Position numbers and translations under genes: made by a program. This document shows, piece after piece, positions 43,953 through 55,545 of a DNA stretch of 55,580 bases; position 1 is the first letter of the stretch; every line of letters starts with the position of its first letter. Location: assembly GCA_016926695.1 (NCBI GenBank), contig JAFGOB010000154.1, forward strand, positions 1-55,580, read 5' to 3'. Source of the stretch: Dehalococcoidales bacterium (GTDB lineage Bacteria > Chloroflexota > Dehalococcoidia > Dehalococcoidales > UBA3254). The notes under the pieces were generated by a model. It was not told where the DNA came from and ran no database searches. It worked only from the letters and a program-made list of their open reading frames with translations.

Positions 43953-44543
43953 TTATTTGGTACCTTTTGAAAAACTGACTTTTGGCGCTTCCCGTTCTGC
44001 GGCTGCAGTCACTTCAAAGAAATCGCTCAGTTTAAAATTGCCCATTCCAGCCACGATATTGGAAGGAAACATCTGGATTTTATTGTTGTAGCGCAGCACA
44101 GAATCATTGTAGTATTGCCGCGAAAAACTGATCTTGTTTTCAGTGGATGTCAGCTCTTCCTGCAACGCCAGGAAATTTTCATTGGCTTTCAGATTAGGAT
44201 AGTTTTCGACCACGGCCAAAAGGCGGGACAAAGCGCTGCTGAGAGCACCCTCAGCCTTGGATATTTCTGCCACATTGGCCCCTGAAGAAAGCGACTGCGC
44301 CAGATTACGGGCGTTGGTAACGGCCTCAAGCGTGCCGCGTTCATGTTCCATGTAACCTTTTACTGTCTCAACCAGGTTTGGTATCAGGTCATGCCGTCTT
44401 TTAAGCTGGACATCAATCTGTGCCCAGGCATTTTTGACCTGATTGCGCAGGCCGATCAGACCATTGTACATAGCGATGTAAATGATGAGAAGAAGGACAA
44501 TGATTACGCCTATTATGATGCCGATAATTGCACCTGCAGCCAT
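43953..44543 (-). CDS. lemA: LemA family protein
   Basis: 196 residues. One N-terminal membrane helix (about 4-25) followed by a helical bundle with the LemA core YNGLIGLRNQVKNAWAQIDVQLKRRHDLIPNLVETVKGY and LKANENFLALQEELTSTENKISFSRQYYND, then YNNKIQMFPSNIVA. The molecular function is unsettled. Its pairing with htpX points to membrane protein quality control. GGAGG lies just ahead of the ATG. Confidence 0.95.
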   Translation of the reverse strand: MAAGAIIGIIIGVIIVLLLIIYIAMYNGLIGLRNQVKNAWAQIDVQLKRRHDLIPNLVETVKGYMEHERGTLEAVTNARNLAQSLSSGANVAEISKAEGALSSALSRLLAVVENYPNLKANENFLALQEELTSTENKISFSRQYYNDSVLRYNNKIQMFPSNIVAGMGNFKLSDFFEVTAAAEREAPKVSFSKGTK

Positions 44544-44603
44544 TAATAACCTCCTTAATACTATTCGGGGAATTTACTGGCCGGCATAATATTCCGGTCA
44601 GGC

Positions 44604-45008
44604 TTATTTATGAGTAGCTTTAAAAGCTTCGCCAAGAAATGAAATTACATCTATTGACCCGGGTTTTGCCACTTGTTCCAGCACCTGGTGCAGTTCACCC
44701 CCGTCGAACCAGAGTCCGTCACCTGAAGGACAGCTATCGATTAATACCTTATCCTCCTTACCGATCCAGACCTTGTCCATAGTTTTACGGCAGATGGGAC
44801 ATTTGCGCCCTGCTTCACTCACCCGGGCTTTGCGGGTCTCCAGCAATTCGTTCCCTGCCAGCTCTGCACCCTGTGCTTTCAGGGCGCTTACCAGAAGGTC
44901 TATTTCGCCGCTGTCAAACCAGACTCCGGAACATTCCAGACAGAAGTCCAATTCGATGCGATTATGCTCTACGATGATCATATCACTCTTGTCTACGGGG
45001 CAACGCAT
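44604..45008 (-). CDS. double TFIIB-type zinc-ribbon protein (zf-TFIIB family)
   Basis: 134 residues with two similar halves. The first has MRCPVDKSDM with CLECSGVWFDSGEIDLL; the second has RKCPICRKTM with SCPSGDGLWFDGGELHQVLE. Each carries CPxC/CxxC-like metal positions and the C-x-G-x-WFDxGE(I/L) block that defines the family. In the second half the usual first Cys of CxxC is in SCPSGDG, so one ligand is altered. Function unknown. Co-directional with lemA-htpX, 60 bases upstream of lemA. Confidence 0.85.
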   Translation of the reverse strand: MRCPVDKSDMIIVEHNRIELDFCLECSGVWFDSGEIDLLVSALKAQGAELAGNELLETRKARVSEAGRKCPICRKTMDKVWIGKEDKVLIDSCPSGDGLWFDGGELHQVLEQVAKPGSIDVISFLGEAFKATHK

Positions 45009-45130
45009 AGTTTTATCCTTTCAATCCTCTTAATATAAGTGTACGGATAAAAGGTGATTTATGTCAATAGATTTAATTTTAGCATTCCCGCGGTACGGTT
45101 AACAAAAAATACGGGTAAAATTTTACTCCC

Positions 45131-45140
45131 GGAACTAAAA
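45131..45140 (+). promoter_or_regulatory. GGAACTAAAA motif ahead of small membrane protein gene
   Basis: Exact copy of the 10-mer found at 41191 and 54401, here in CCCGGAACTAAAATATAAG, 21 bases ahead of the small membrane protein start. It contains TAAAAT (45136-45141), a possible -10 element, but no good -35 sits 17 bases upstream. Confidence 0.4.
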
Positions 45141-45161
45141 TATAAGTACGGATGAGAAATC

Positions 45162-45383
45162 ATGAAAGGAACGGATGATCGTCGCCTGGTGTTGTTGTAT
45201 ATTTACCTGGCTGCGGGAGTATTCTTCTTGGGGACGGGGATCACCTTCCTGATACTCTGCATTTGTGCGTATTATCGTGTGGAAATCGTGCGAAATTTAT
45301 GGTTGCTGGCAATTCCACCTATATCCTCACTGTTTATCAACGTTTTCCTGATTGAGCTTTATAAAAAATTGACCAGGAACTGA
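45162..45383 (+). CDS. small two-helix membrane protein, unrecognised
   Basis: 73 residues: a short charged N-terminus (MKGTDDRR), two hydrophobic segments (about 9-36 and 45-67) and a basic end (YKKLTRN), so both ends are probably cytoplasmic. I do not recognise the family. The hydrophobic-hydrophilic pattern looks real rather than chance, and the gene is isolated between zf-TFIIB and serS on the opposite strand. The ribosome-binding site is weak (GGATGAG). It shares the GGAACTAAAA upstream motif with two signalling genes. Confidence 0.55.
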   Translation: MKGTDDRRLVLLYIYLAAGVFFLGTGITFLILCICAYYRVEIVRNLWLLAIPPISSLFINVFLIELYKKLTRN

Positions 45384-45435
45384 AAGGCTATCTCACACAC
45401 AACGTAAGACGGCTTTAAACCGGCCATGTCCCGGA

Positions 45436-46668
45436 TCAGGAGTTTCTGATTACTTCGCAGCCCATAAAGGGCTGAAGTATGTCGGGAACGCGGATGCTGC
45501 CGTCAGCCTGCTGATAATTTTCCAGTATAGAGATAAGGACTCTGGGCAAGGCCAGACCGGAACCGTTAAGGGTGTGGACAAATCTCGGTTTTTCATCCGG
45601 GGACGGACGGAAGCGGATATTGGCCCTTCTGGCCTGGAAATCACCGCAGTTGGAACAGGAGCTGATTTCCAGCCACTCGTTCTGCCCCGCGGCCCACATC
45701 TCGACATCATAGGTCTTCATGGAGGAGAAGCCGATATCCGAGGTATTGAGCAGTTTAATACGGTAAGGCATTTTGAGTTTGCGGCAGATGTCTTCTGCGT
45801 CAGCCACCAGTTTTTCAAGTTCGTTCATTGAAGTGGAAGGTTCCACTAGTTTATACATTTCTACTTTGTCGAACTGATGGCCGCGTTTAATACCCCGCGT
45901 ATCCTTTCCGGCGGACATTTTTTCCCTTCTGAAACAGGCTGTATAAGCCACGTAGTAAAGGGGCAGCATTTCAGCCGGCAGGACCTCGTCACTGTGCAGG
46001 CTGGTGATGGGTACTTCAGCAGTCGGGACAAACCAGAGGTCATCCTCGACGTCCCGGTAGAGATTGTCGGCGAACTTGGGAAGATTGCCGGAGGCCTGCA
46101 TGGTATCTCTTTTTACCATGAAGGGCAAATATACCTCTTTATAACCGTGTTCCCGGGTGTGTATATCCAGGAAAAAGCTGATAAGGGCTCTTTGCAATCT
46201 GGCACCCGGCCCGTTTAAAACATAGAAACGCGTACCGGAAAGTTTGACCCCGCGTTCGAAATCGATAATACCCAGCTTCTCGCCAAGCTCCCAGTGAGGA
46301 AGAGGTTTGAAGTCAAATTGAGGGAGTTCGCCTTCGTTGCGCAGCACAACGTTATCATCTTCACTGACGCCCACCGGTACGGACTGATCGGGTATGTTGG
46401 GAATGCCCAGAAGCAGCTCTTTCAATGTCGCTTCCATCAAACCGGTTTCCGTCTCAAGCTCACTTATCATGTCTCTCAGTTTGCGGCCTTCCTCCGGGGA
46501 CATTTTACCGCCTTTGCGTGTATGACGGAGATTCTCCAGTTCGGACATTTTTTGCCTGCGTTCCTGGTCGATTTTCAGTATCTCATCCACGGGAGCGGTA
46601 TCTCTGCGATGCTCGACTGCCTGGCGGACCAGGTCCGGATTTTCACGTATGGTTTTTATGTCAATCAT
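45436..46668 (-). CDS. serS: seryl-tRNA synthetase
   Basis: 410 residues. N-terminal coiled-coil arm (about 30-105, LKIDQERRQKMSELENLRHTR) that grips the long variable arm of tRNA-Ser, then the class II catalytic core with motif 2 CFRREKMSAGKDTRGIKRGHQF and motif 3 NGSGLALPRVLISILENYQ. A conserved EISSCSNCGDFQARR lies before motif 3. It lies 41 bases downstream of lysS and is likely co-transcribed with it. Confidence 0.97.
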   Translation of the reverse strand: MIDIKTIRENPDLVRQAVEHRRDTAPVDEILKIDQERRQKMSELENLRHTRKGGKMSPEEGRKLRDMISELETETGLMEATLKELLLGIPNIPDQSVPVGVSEDDNVVLRNEGELPQFDFKPLPHWELGEKLGIIDFERGVKLSGTRFYVLNGPGARLQRALISFFLDIHTREHGYKEVYLPFMVKRDTMQASGNLPKFADNLYRDVEDDLWFVPTAEVPITSLHSDEVLPAEMLPLYYVAYTACFRREKMSAGKDTRGIKRGHQFDKVEMYKLVEPSTSMNELEKLVADAEDICRKLKMPYRIKLLNTSDIGFSSMKTYDVEMWAAGQNEWLEISSCSNCGDFQARRANIRFRPSPDEKPRFVHTLNGSGLALPRVLISILENYQQADGSIRVPDILQPFMGCEVIRNS

Positions 46669-46709
46669 TACGAACTCCTGAAAAGCATTAATTCAAGACC
46701 CGCTTTCAT

Positions 46710-48191
46710 TTATTCAGACTTTTCTCTCAAAGCAGGGAAAAGAATGACTTCACGAATCGACTGCTGGTTGGTCAAGAGCATAACCAGTCGGTCAATGCCT
46801 ACGCCCAGGCCGCCGGTAGGCGGCATGCCATGTTCCATGGCCTGAACAAAGTCTTCATCCATGATGGGTGTCTCTTCATCACCCGCTTCCCGTTCTTTCA
46901 TCTGCTGTATGAAGCGCTGCCGCTGGTCTACAGGATCGTTCAGCTCCGTGAAAGCATTGGATATCTCCATCCCTCCGCAATATCCCTCGAAACGCTCTAC
47001 CAGGTGCTCGCTGCCGGGCTTCTTTTTAGCCAGGGGTGACAGCTCTACGGGGTAATCATAGAGAAAAACGGGTTGTATCAACTGCGGATCGACATATGTA
47101 GAGACGAGCTCATCTATCAGTTTGCCTCTTGTCCTGGTCACGTCGAACTGCATGCCCCTGCGCAGCATTACCGCCTTCAGGGATTCGGTATCGGGAAAAT
47201 CTTCAATATCCAGGCCGGCGTATTCAATAATAGCCTGACGCATTTCGATCCGTTTCCATGGTGGGGTAAAATCGATTATCTGGCCGTCGTATTCCACCTG
47301 CATGGTTCCCAGCACCTGCCGGCAGACGGCTGAAAACATCTCCTCGACCATTTTCATAACATCCCGGTAATCCGCATAGGCCTCGTAGGTCTCCAGCAGG
47401 GTGTATTCCGGGTTGTGCTTGAAATCGATGCCCTCGTTACGGAAAACTCTGCCGATTTCATAGACCTTGTCGAAACCTCCGATGATCAATCTTTTCAGAT
47501 GCAGCTCCAGGGCGATGCGCAGATTGAAGTCACGGTCCAGGGTATTATGGTGAGTTATAAAGGGGCGCGCGGTAGCTCCCCCCGCCTCGGCTTGAAGGAC
47601 CGGTGTCTCGACCTCTAAAAACCCCCTCTGGTTTAAAAAATCGCGCACGGCGGTGATGATCTTGCTGCGTGTTTCGAACACCTTTTTAGCGTCGGGATTG
47701 GCAATCAGATCGAGATAACGCTGCCGGTAGCGTTTTTCCACATCGCTGAGACCGTGCCATTTCTCAGGCAGGGGCTGAAGAGATTTTGCCAAAAGGGTAA
47801 AACCGCGGACTTCTATGGTAGGTTCGCCTGAGCGGGTTAAAAACAGTTTGCCCTCTGCGCCCAGAATATCGCCGATATCTATTTCCCTGACATGATCATA
47901 TTGATCACCCAGGTTATTGATGCGGAAAAAGAGCTGTATTCTGCCGCTGCCGTCTCGCAGGTCCATAAACGTGGTCTTGCCCATGCCCCTTTTAGAAAGT
48001 ATGCGACCGGCCACGTTGACCGTTTGTTCCTGTGATAGCAGTGTCTCTTTATATTGCTCGATCATGTCCAGTGCCTGCCGGGTGGTATGAGTACGGTGGT
48101 AGCCGTAAGGGTAGGGTTCAATCCCGGCCTCGCGCAGAGATGCCAGTTTGTTGAGCTTTTGCTGTGTTATGTCATCTATTGTTGGCGCCAT
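46710..48191 (-). CDS. lysS: lysyl-tRNA synthetase, class II
   Basis: 493 residues. N-terminal OB-fold anticodon-binding domain (VNVAGRILSKRGMGKTTFMDLRD) and class II core with KVFETRSKIITAVRDFLNQRGFLEVETPVLQ (motif 1), VYEIGRVFRNEGIDFKHNPEYTLLE (motif 2) and GLGVGIDRLVMLLTNQQSIREVILFP (motif 3). It charges tRNA-Lys. Upstream lies a strong promoter and a hairpin near the transcript 5' end; no T-box elements were seen. Confidence 0.97.
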   Translation of the reverse strand: MAPTIDDITQQKLNKLASLREAGIEPYPYGYHRTHTTRQALDMIEQYKETLLSQEQTVNVAGRILSKRGMGKTTFMDLRDGSGRIQLFFRINNLGDQYDHVREIDIGDILGAEGKLFLTRSGEPTIEVRGFTLLAKSLQPLPEKWHGLSDVEKRYRQRYLDLIANPDAKKVFETRSKIITAVRDFLNQRGFLEVETPVLQAEAGGATARPFITHHNTLDRDFNLRIALELHLKRLIIGGFDKVYEIGRVFRNEGIDFKHNPEYTLLETYEAYADYRDVMKMVEEMFSAVCRQVLGTMQVEYDGQIIDFTPPWKRIEMRQAIIEYAGLDIEDFPDTESLKAVMLRRGMQFDVTRTRGKLIDELVSTYVDPQLIQPVFLYDYPVELSPLAKKKPGSEHLVERFEGYCGGMEISNAFTELNDPVDQRQRFIQQMKEREAGDEETPIMDEDFVQAMEHGMPPTGGLGVGIDRLVMLLTNQQSIREVILFPALREKSE

Positions 48192-48230
48192 AATAGTACG
48201 TTTTCCTCATTGCTTTCAAGCGTATTCGAC

Positions 48231-48248
48231 CCGGTCCTCCAGGACCGG
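48231..48248 (-). promoter_or_regulatory. 5'-leader hairpin of lysS
   Basis: CCGGTC (48231-48236) and GACCGG (48243-48248) form a stem with the loop CTCCAG (or a longer stem with a 2-base loop). With the promoter at 48261-48290 it would start about six bases into the transcript, some 40 bases before the lysS start. It may stabilise the message. Confidence 0.4.
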
Positions 48249-48260
48249 ATGGATGGGATA

Positions 48261-48290
48261 ATTATAGCCTGTTCGGAAGCCGGTAGTAAA
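48261..48290 (-). promoter_or_regulatory. lysS promoter
   Basis: On the minus strand TTTACT (48285-48290) and TATAAT (48261-48266) are 18 bases apart. The -10 is a full consensus match. It lies 70 bases upstream of the lysS ATG. Confidence 0.6.
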
Positions 48291-48667
48291 GAAACCTGCC
48301 TGGTTATATTTTACTTTAAGAGCAAAAGGTTGCATGAGAACGGCTTTATCTACGTGACTCCGGTCATGCCCTGGATATATATGCCCTGACAATTGTCATG
48401 GTGGAACATTAGCCGGATCACATACGGCGCGAATTCAGCGTGACTCCGTACACTGTCGGCCCGTTGTTTCAGGAGCTAAGCTTAAGTAAATAAATTAAGA
48501 AATACTAAAAGAAATGCTGACGGAGAAAAAGGGATATTAACTGGTTCTTAATTATTTACCTTTAAGATTGGAACATAACGGTATAGAGAAAAAGGTACGG
48601 AATATATTAACGGGAAAAAAGAAACAACAGCCCCTGTATTATCCAGGGGATGACGGAGGTGGGTACG
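48291..48667. other. spacer between lysS promoter and small zinc-ribbon gene
   Basis: About 377 bases with no gene or RNA that I can support. GTGACTCCG occurs twice (around 48354 and 48440). The right part is AT-rich and leads to the GGAGGTGGG ribosome-binding site of the next gene. Confidence 0.45.
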
Positions 48668-48847
48668 ATGTGGAGATATAAAGGATGTCCGCGCTGTCAC
48701 GGAGATATTTTTATAGAAGAAGATGTGGATGCCAGCTACCTGAAATGCCTTCAATGCGGCTATGAGAAGGCGCTGAATACAGAGGTTATACATGGAAGAA
48801 AGAAGAGCTTTCACAGAAAAAGAAGATTGGTCGGCTCGCTGGTATGA
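48668..48847 (+). CDS. small zinc-ribbon protein
   Basis: 59 residues: MWRYKGCPRCHGDIF...YLKCLQCGYEKAL with two CxxC pairs, a rubredoxin- or ribbon-like zinc site, then a basic tail (RKKSFHRKRR). ATG 48668 follows GGAGGTGGG at the ideal distance; an upstream in-frame start would skip this site. Similar tiny ribbon proteins occur in relatives of the presumed host, role unknown; nucleic-acid binding is a guess from the basic tail. It converges on the MFS gene with 17 bases between stops. Confidence 0.7.
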   Translation: MWRYKGCPRCHGDIFIEEDVDASYLKCLQCGYEKALNTEVIHGRKKSFHRKRRLVGSLV

Positions 48848-48864
48848 AGTCGTCCGGCGCTATA

Positions 48865-50091
48865 TTACCGGGAAGTATCGGTAGAACTTTTTAGTTTTTT
48901 ATCCCGGATCATCAAGCTTAGGGGAAGGGAAGCCAGGGCCAGGAGTCCCCAGAAAATAATTGGCAGACCGGGATCGATGGATTCCAGGCTGTTGCCCAGG
49001 GGAGGCGCAGCAAAGGCGCCCAGCATGCCGATAGTGGTTGTCAGACCCATAGCGGTGCCTCCATAGGTCCCGCCGACACCCTTGATCTGCATGACCAGGG
49101 TATTGGAAAGCGCCGGGGCTCCGCTCCGCAGAAAACCGCTGAGAATCAGCAGGACAAAAATCCAGTTTCCCCGGATAAAGGGTAAAACAATCAATCCGAG
49201 CGATAGGGCCAGCATGGAAAAAACGAAAAAAGGCTTTTGTGCATGCAGTCGGTTAGCCAGCAATACCATCGGAATCATGCCTATCAGTCCCATAGCCGTT
49301 ACAACTGTAACCGCCGTATCTGAGGCAACATCGGTCCAGCCCATGTTGCGCAGATAAAGCGCCAGGTATCCGCCGAAACCCGTCATGGAACCCATAAAGG
49401 TGAGCTGGAGAAAACCCCATACCCATACCTCTTTGATCCTGATAACCCTGGACAGGGCCTGCCCAAGGGGTATCGATGAGGCGGATAGTCCGGACGATTC
49501 GCTTTTTTGGGGTTCCCTGCCGGTAAACAGCCACAGAAAGCCGACCAGTACCGATGGAGCACCCAGGAGGAATAAAACATTTCTCCAGCCTCCCAGCAGG
49601 GGAGAGAGTACGGTCGCGCTGAGCATTGTACCGGACATGGAGCCGATAGTCATAAAAATCTGGAGGAAGACATTGGCCATGCCAAGCTGGCTCCGGCTGA
49701 ACCAGACCACGGTGGTTTTGGGAGCGACGGTGAAGACGACCGTGGCCATAAGACCGAAAATGAAGCTGGTAGCGGCCATGGTAAGAAAATTAGCGGAAAA
49801 ACCCCGCAGTGCACAAAAAACACCGGCCAGAAGACAGGCTACGGTGAGTGTCCGTTTGACCCCGAAACGGTCGGCCAGCAGGCCTCCGGGAAGGCTGACG
49901 AATACTCCTGCCAGCGGGTCCATACCCCAGATAGTCCCGATGGAGACCATGCTGAGGTTGAGGTCGAGAGATATCTCTTTAAACAGAACGGGCAGGCACA
50001 TCCTGTCCATGCCGGTGACAATGCCGTAGGCCAGCATAGCCAGTACCAGGATATACCATTTGTATCTGGATTTTTTCAGGAGATCAGGCAT
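48865..50091 (-). CDS. major facilitator superfamily transporter
   Basis: 408 residues with twelve hydrophobic segments. The MFS loop 2-3 motif appears as GGLLADRFGVKRTL. DRMCLPVLFKEISLDLNLS in the first loop resembles the anion:cation symporter/sugar-phosphate group (family-level inference). No substrate can be assigned. GGAGGAGGGG and GAGAGG lie upstream. Neighbours are unrelated. Confidence 0.88.
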   Translation of the reverse strand: MPDLLKKSRYKWYILVLAMLAYGIVTGMDRMCLPVLFKEISLDLNLSMVSIGTIWGMDPLAGVFVSLPGGLLADRFGVKRTLTVACLLAGVFCALRGFSANFLTMAATSFIFGLMATVVFTVAPKTTVVWFSRSQLGMANVFLQIFMTIGSMSGTMLSATVLSPLLGGWRNVLFLLGAPSVLVGFLWLFTGREPQKSESSGLSASSIPLGQALSRVIRIKEVWVWGFLQLTFMGSMTGFGGYLALYLRNMGWTDVASDTAVTVVTAMGLIGMIPMVLLANRLHAQKPFFVFSMLALSLGLIVLPFIRGNWIFVLLILSGFLRSGAPALSNTLVMQIKGVGGTYGGTAMGLTTTIGMLGAFAAPPLGNSLESIDPGLPIIFWGLLALASLPLSLMIRDKKLKSSTDTSR

Positions 50092-50185
50092 TAGAGCGGA
50101 GACTTACTCTCCCGGACCTCTCAATATAATATCCCCTCCTCCCATTAAAAAGAATGAGGGGTCTTAATTTATTTATTTTTGCTAA

Positions 50186-50674
50186 CTATTTGTGTGTGTT
50201 TCTTGTATTTTTTTGAGGACGTCCTCCATATTCTTTCTTAATAATATTTTCCATATTTTTTAGTATACTTGGAAGTTGTTGATCATGTATTTTTAACAGT
50301 ACTTTTTCGTTTTTGCTCACTTCATATAGATATTTGTCAATGAGTCTACTTAGTTTATAATTTGATAATCGCTTCTTTTCACTATCAATCCTGGTAAAAA
50401 TATTTCCTCTCTGTGATTGAGTTGTTAGTCTAGAGTATTTGTCCAACAAATCTGCTAAATCATCATAGGTTTCCCATATTTCTGACCTACTACAGTATGA
50501 AACTATTACCTTTTTCTGTAGAACGAGATATAAGAAATATATGCTAGCCATTGTACTTACGGCGATAATTCCCCAACCAATTTGCGGATAAACTATATCA
50601 GCTAACGATAGTCCAATTGCTATACAATCGCCGATGATAGTAATGCCGATCCCAATAACGGTATCATTTGACAA
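50186..50674 (-). CDS. AT-rich orphan membrane protein, unrecognised
   Basis: 162 residues: two N-terminal hydrophobic segments (about 5-27 and 32-52), then about 110 residues of charged, probably helical cytoplasmic domain (YDDLADLLDKYSRL, IDSEKKRLSNYKLSRLIDKYLYEV, ILKNMENIIKKEYGG). Base composition is clearly more AT-rich and codon use differs from both neighbours, suggesting recent acquisition. TTG start at 50674 with GGAGGT about ten bases upstream. A two-helix membrane effector of the SLATT type would have this layout, but I see no diagnostic motif. Confidence 0.65.
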   Translation of the reverse strand: MSNDTVIGIGITIIGDCIAIGLSLADIVYPQIGWGIIAVSTMASIYFLYLVLQKKVIVSYCSRSEIWETYDDLADLLDKYSRLTTQSQRGNIFTRIDSEKKRLSNYKLSRLIDKYLYEVSKNEKVLLKIHDQQLPSILKNMENIIKKEYGGRPQKNTRNTHK

Positions 50675-50728
50675 ATCTCTACCTCCATCGTTAAAAGATA
50701 GGTTATATCGTTGTGATACCGTTTATTG

Positions 50729-51763
<1,035 letters not shown>

Positions 51764-51790
51764 TCAAAATATCAAATAGAGAAAAAGATC

Positions 51791-52783
51791 TTATCCAGGT
51801 TTTTGATAATATATCGTACCATCACGAACTGATTTGGTCAGCCTGCCGGCATAGGCCAGTTCATCCAGGTGGGCGGTGGTCTGAAGAACGGCAAAACGTT
51901 TGTCCCACCCGGAGAGCCTGATCCAGTTATCGGTCTTTTTATCCGCCGATAAAGCAATCAGTTTGGAAATCTCGTAAGAGGTTTTCGGGGTGGAGTCCCG
52001 GAACAGTTTGAAAACATCCTGGCTTTTCTTGATATTATGCTGAACGATCGCATCTATCCGCTGGCAATGACCGGAAAAAACATCTTCGTGACCGGGTAAG
52101 ACCAGATCGACCTCAATTTCCTTCAGTGCCAGGATGGAGTCCAGGTATTGCCGGATAGGATTTTGAATGTGCTGGACATGCAGTGCTGCATTGGTATCGA
52201 TAGTGGGCAGGAGTACATCGCCGCTGAACAACAGCTTTTTTTCCTGTTCATAGTACGAACAATGACCGGGAGTATGACCCGGAGTATTGATTACTTTTAG
52301 CCGGTAGTCACCGACAGAGATTACTTCTCCTCCGTGTAGTACTATATCGGGGTCAGGCAGGTAGAAAACTGCCGGCAACTGGAGCCCTGTGGGAGTCAGC
52401 TCTGATGACGGCATGCCGTTGGTCTGTAGAAACGCTTCAGTCATCGGCCAGTACTTGTCGCCCTGGGAAAACCTGATTTTCATCAGTTCAATTTCGTTCT
52501 GATGTAAATAAATACAAGCATTGTTCTCTTTTTTATATCTTCCGATCATTCCAAGATGGTCCCGGTGGCAGTGAGTAATAAGGATCCGTTTAATATCGGA
52601 AAAGCTCATATCGAATTCTGAAAGCTGGTCATGTACAGACCTGACCAGTACCTGGGTATCCCAGCCTGTATCTATGATCGTATAGCCGTCCTTGTCACGC
52701 AAAAGATACATGTTCATGGTATCAGGGTTGAAACCGGGCAACGGCAGGACAAGCTGATAAATACCGGGGAGTATTTCTTTCAT
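51791..52783 (-). CDS. MBL-fold metallo-hydrolase
   Basis: 330 residues. N-terminal metallo-beta-lactamase fold with THCHRDH at residues 70-76 (HxHxDH), a later NTPGHTPGHCSYY His and LFSGDVLLPTID Asp, and LPGHED with the last His. The C-terminal ~90 residues are winged-helix-like, as in BLACT_WH (LACTB2-like) proteins. Substrate unknown; relatives include thioesterases, glyoxalase II and nucleases. Four bases separate it from eno, and gap follows 48 bases on, so a glycolysis-linked housecleaning role is conceivable. Confidence 0.87.
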   Translation of the reverse strand: MKEILPGIYQLVLPLPGFNPDTMNMYLLRDKDGYTIIDTGWDTQVLVRSVHDQLSEFDMSFSDIKRILITHCHRDHLGMIGRYKKENNACIYLHQNEIELMKIRFSQGDKYWPMTEAFLQTNGMPSSELTPTGLQLPAVFYLPDPDIVLHGGEVISVGDYRLKVINTPGHTPGHCSYYEQEKKLLFSGDVLLPTIDTNAALHVQHIQNPIRQYLDSILALKEIEVDLVLPGHEDVFSGHCQRIDAIVQHNIKKSQDVFKLFRDSTPKTSYEISKLIALSADKKTDNWIRLSGWDKRFAVLQTTAHLDELAYAGRLTKSVRDGTIYYQKPG

Positions 52784-52787
52784 AGGT

Positions 52788-54414
<1,627 letters not shown>

Positions 54415-55545
54415 ATGCTGTTTGATTTTCCTCCCTTTTCGATCATATTTATTATTACCGGCATACTGGGGCTGATATATGCCATTGTTTTCTTGTTTCG
54501 ACCGGCCGGCCCCGGTAAGATACCCTTTGTATTTTTATTGATCGCAGGCGCCTGGTGGGCGATTTGCCGTTCTTTTGAGGCTGGCGGCGTGGATATAGCC
54601 ACCAAGATATTCTGGGGCAAAATGGAATACTTCGGGATTGTAAATACCGGCGTCATGTGGCTGGCTTTTGCCCTTGATTTCACCGGTTCGGAGTGGTGGA
54701 AACGTCCCCGCAACCTGGTTTTATTATTTATTATTCCCGTCATCACTCTGGTAGCCGCCTGGACCAATCAATGGCATGGTCTGATATGGAGTGATATATA
54801 TTTCTCACCGGATTCACCCCTGGTGCTTGTGTGGGAACATAATATAGGATTCTGGATATATGATACGTATGCCTACATCGTAATAATAGCGGGGATTTTT
54901 ATTCTATGCAGAGCGGCTGTAAAATCCCGTGGAATTCTACGTAGACAACTGATAACGGTTCTGGCAGGATTTATTATTCCCGTAGCGGGTAATATTGTTT
55001 ATATATGCGGGTTAAGTCCGGTTAAAGGACTGGATTTAACTCCGTTTGCCCTGCTTATTACCGGTGCGTTTTATGCCGTTACGATTTTCCGTCTCCGCTT
55101 CATGGATATTATACCGGTTGCCCGGGTGACCCTGGTTGAAAGTATGCCGGACGGAATACTTGTGATTGACAATGATGACCACGTCGTTTACATCAACCCG
55201 GCCGCAGCAGGGATTCTGGGGGTGGACAAGCAGCAGGTGGAAGGGAAACGGCTGGATGCGGTTTGTCCCAAACTGGATATGATAGACCCATCCGGTATGC
55301 CGGCTATAAATACAGAGATATTCCTTGAGAATTCAGGTCCAACTATTTACCTTGATATCAGTGTGACTGCTATACGAGACAGCAAAAACAAGAACAACGG
55401 ACGTCTGGTTGTGATGAGAAATATTACCGGTCGCCGGGTGATGGAACAGACCTTGCGTGAGAGCGAGTCTCGCTATTCAACCCTGGTAGAACAGTCTAAT
55501 AACCCGAAGGGCAGAGTTCCACGGGCCGAGCCCGTGGGTGAATGA
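54415..55545 (+). pseudogene. 7TM-PAS sensor histidine kinase, truncated
   Basis: The first ~220 residues have seven or eight membrane spans (SIIFIITGILGLIYAIVFLF, IPFVFLLIAGAWWAICRSF and so on), matching the histidine-kinase N-terminal 7TM region. A PAS domain follows (about 233-345: SMPDGILVIDNDDHVVYINPAAAGILG ... VVMRNITGRRVMEQTL). A second PAS starts at SESRYSTLVEQSNN and is then abruptly replaced by unrelated residues (PKGRVPRAEPVGE) to a stop at 55543-55545. The kinase core is missing before the window ends. The breakpoint coincides with a hairpin typical of an insertion-sequence end, so the gene was probably interrupted. Confidence 0.75.

Noticed and set aside
48192..48300. T-box leader in front of lysS
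   Set aside because: No specifier loop, no AGGGTGGNACCGCG-like T-box sequence and no antiterminator pair; only a short 5' hairpin.
48054..48389. 111-codon ORF overlapping the lysS start and promoter
   Set aside because: Antisense to the lysS 5' end, no family features, and it covers the lysS promoter and leader hairpin.
48548..48814. 88-codon ORF antisense to the small zinc-ribbon gene
   Set aside because: The opposite strand has a better ribosome-binding site and conserved CxxC pairs; this reading has neither.
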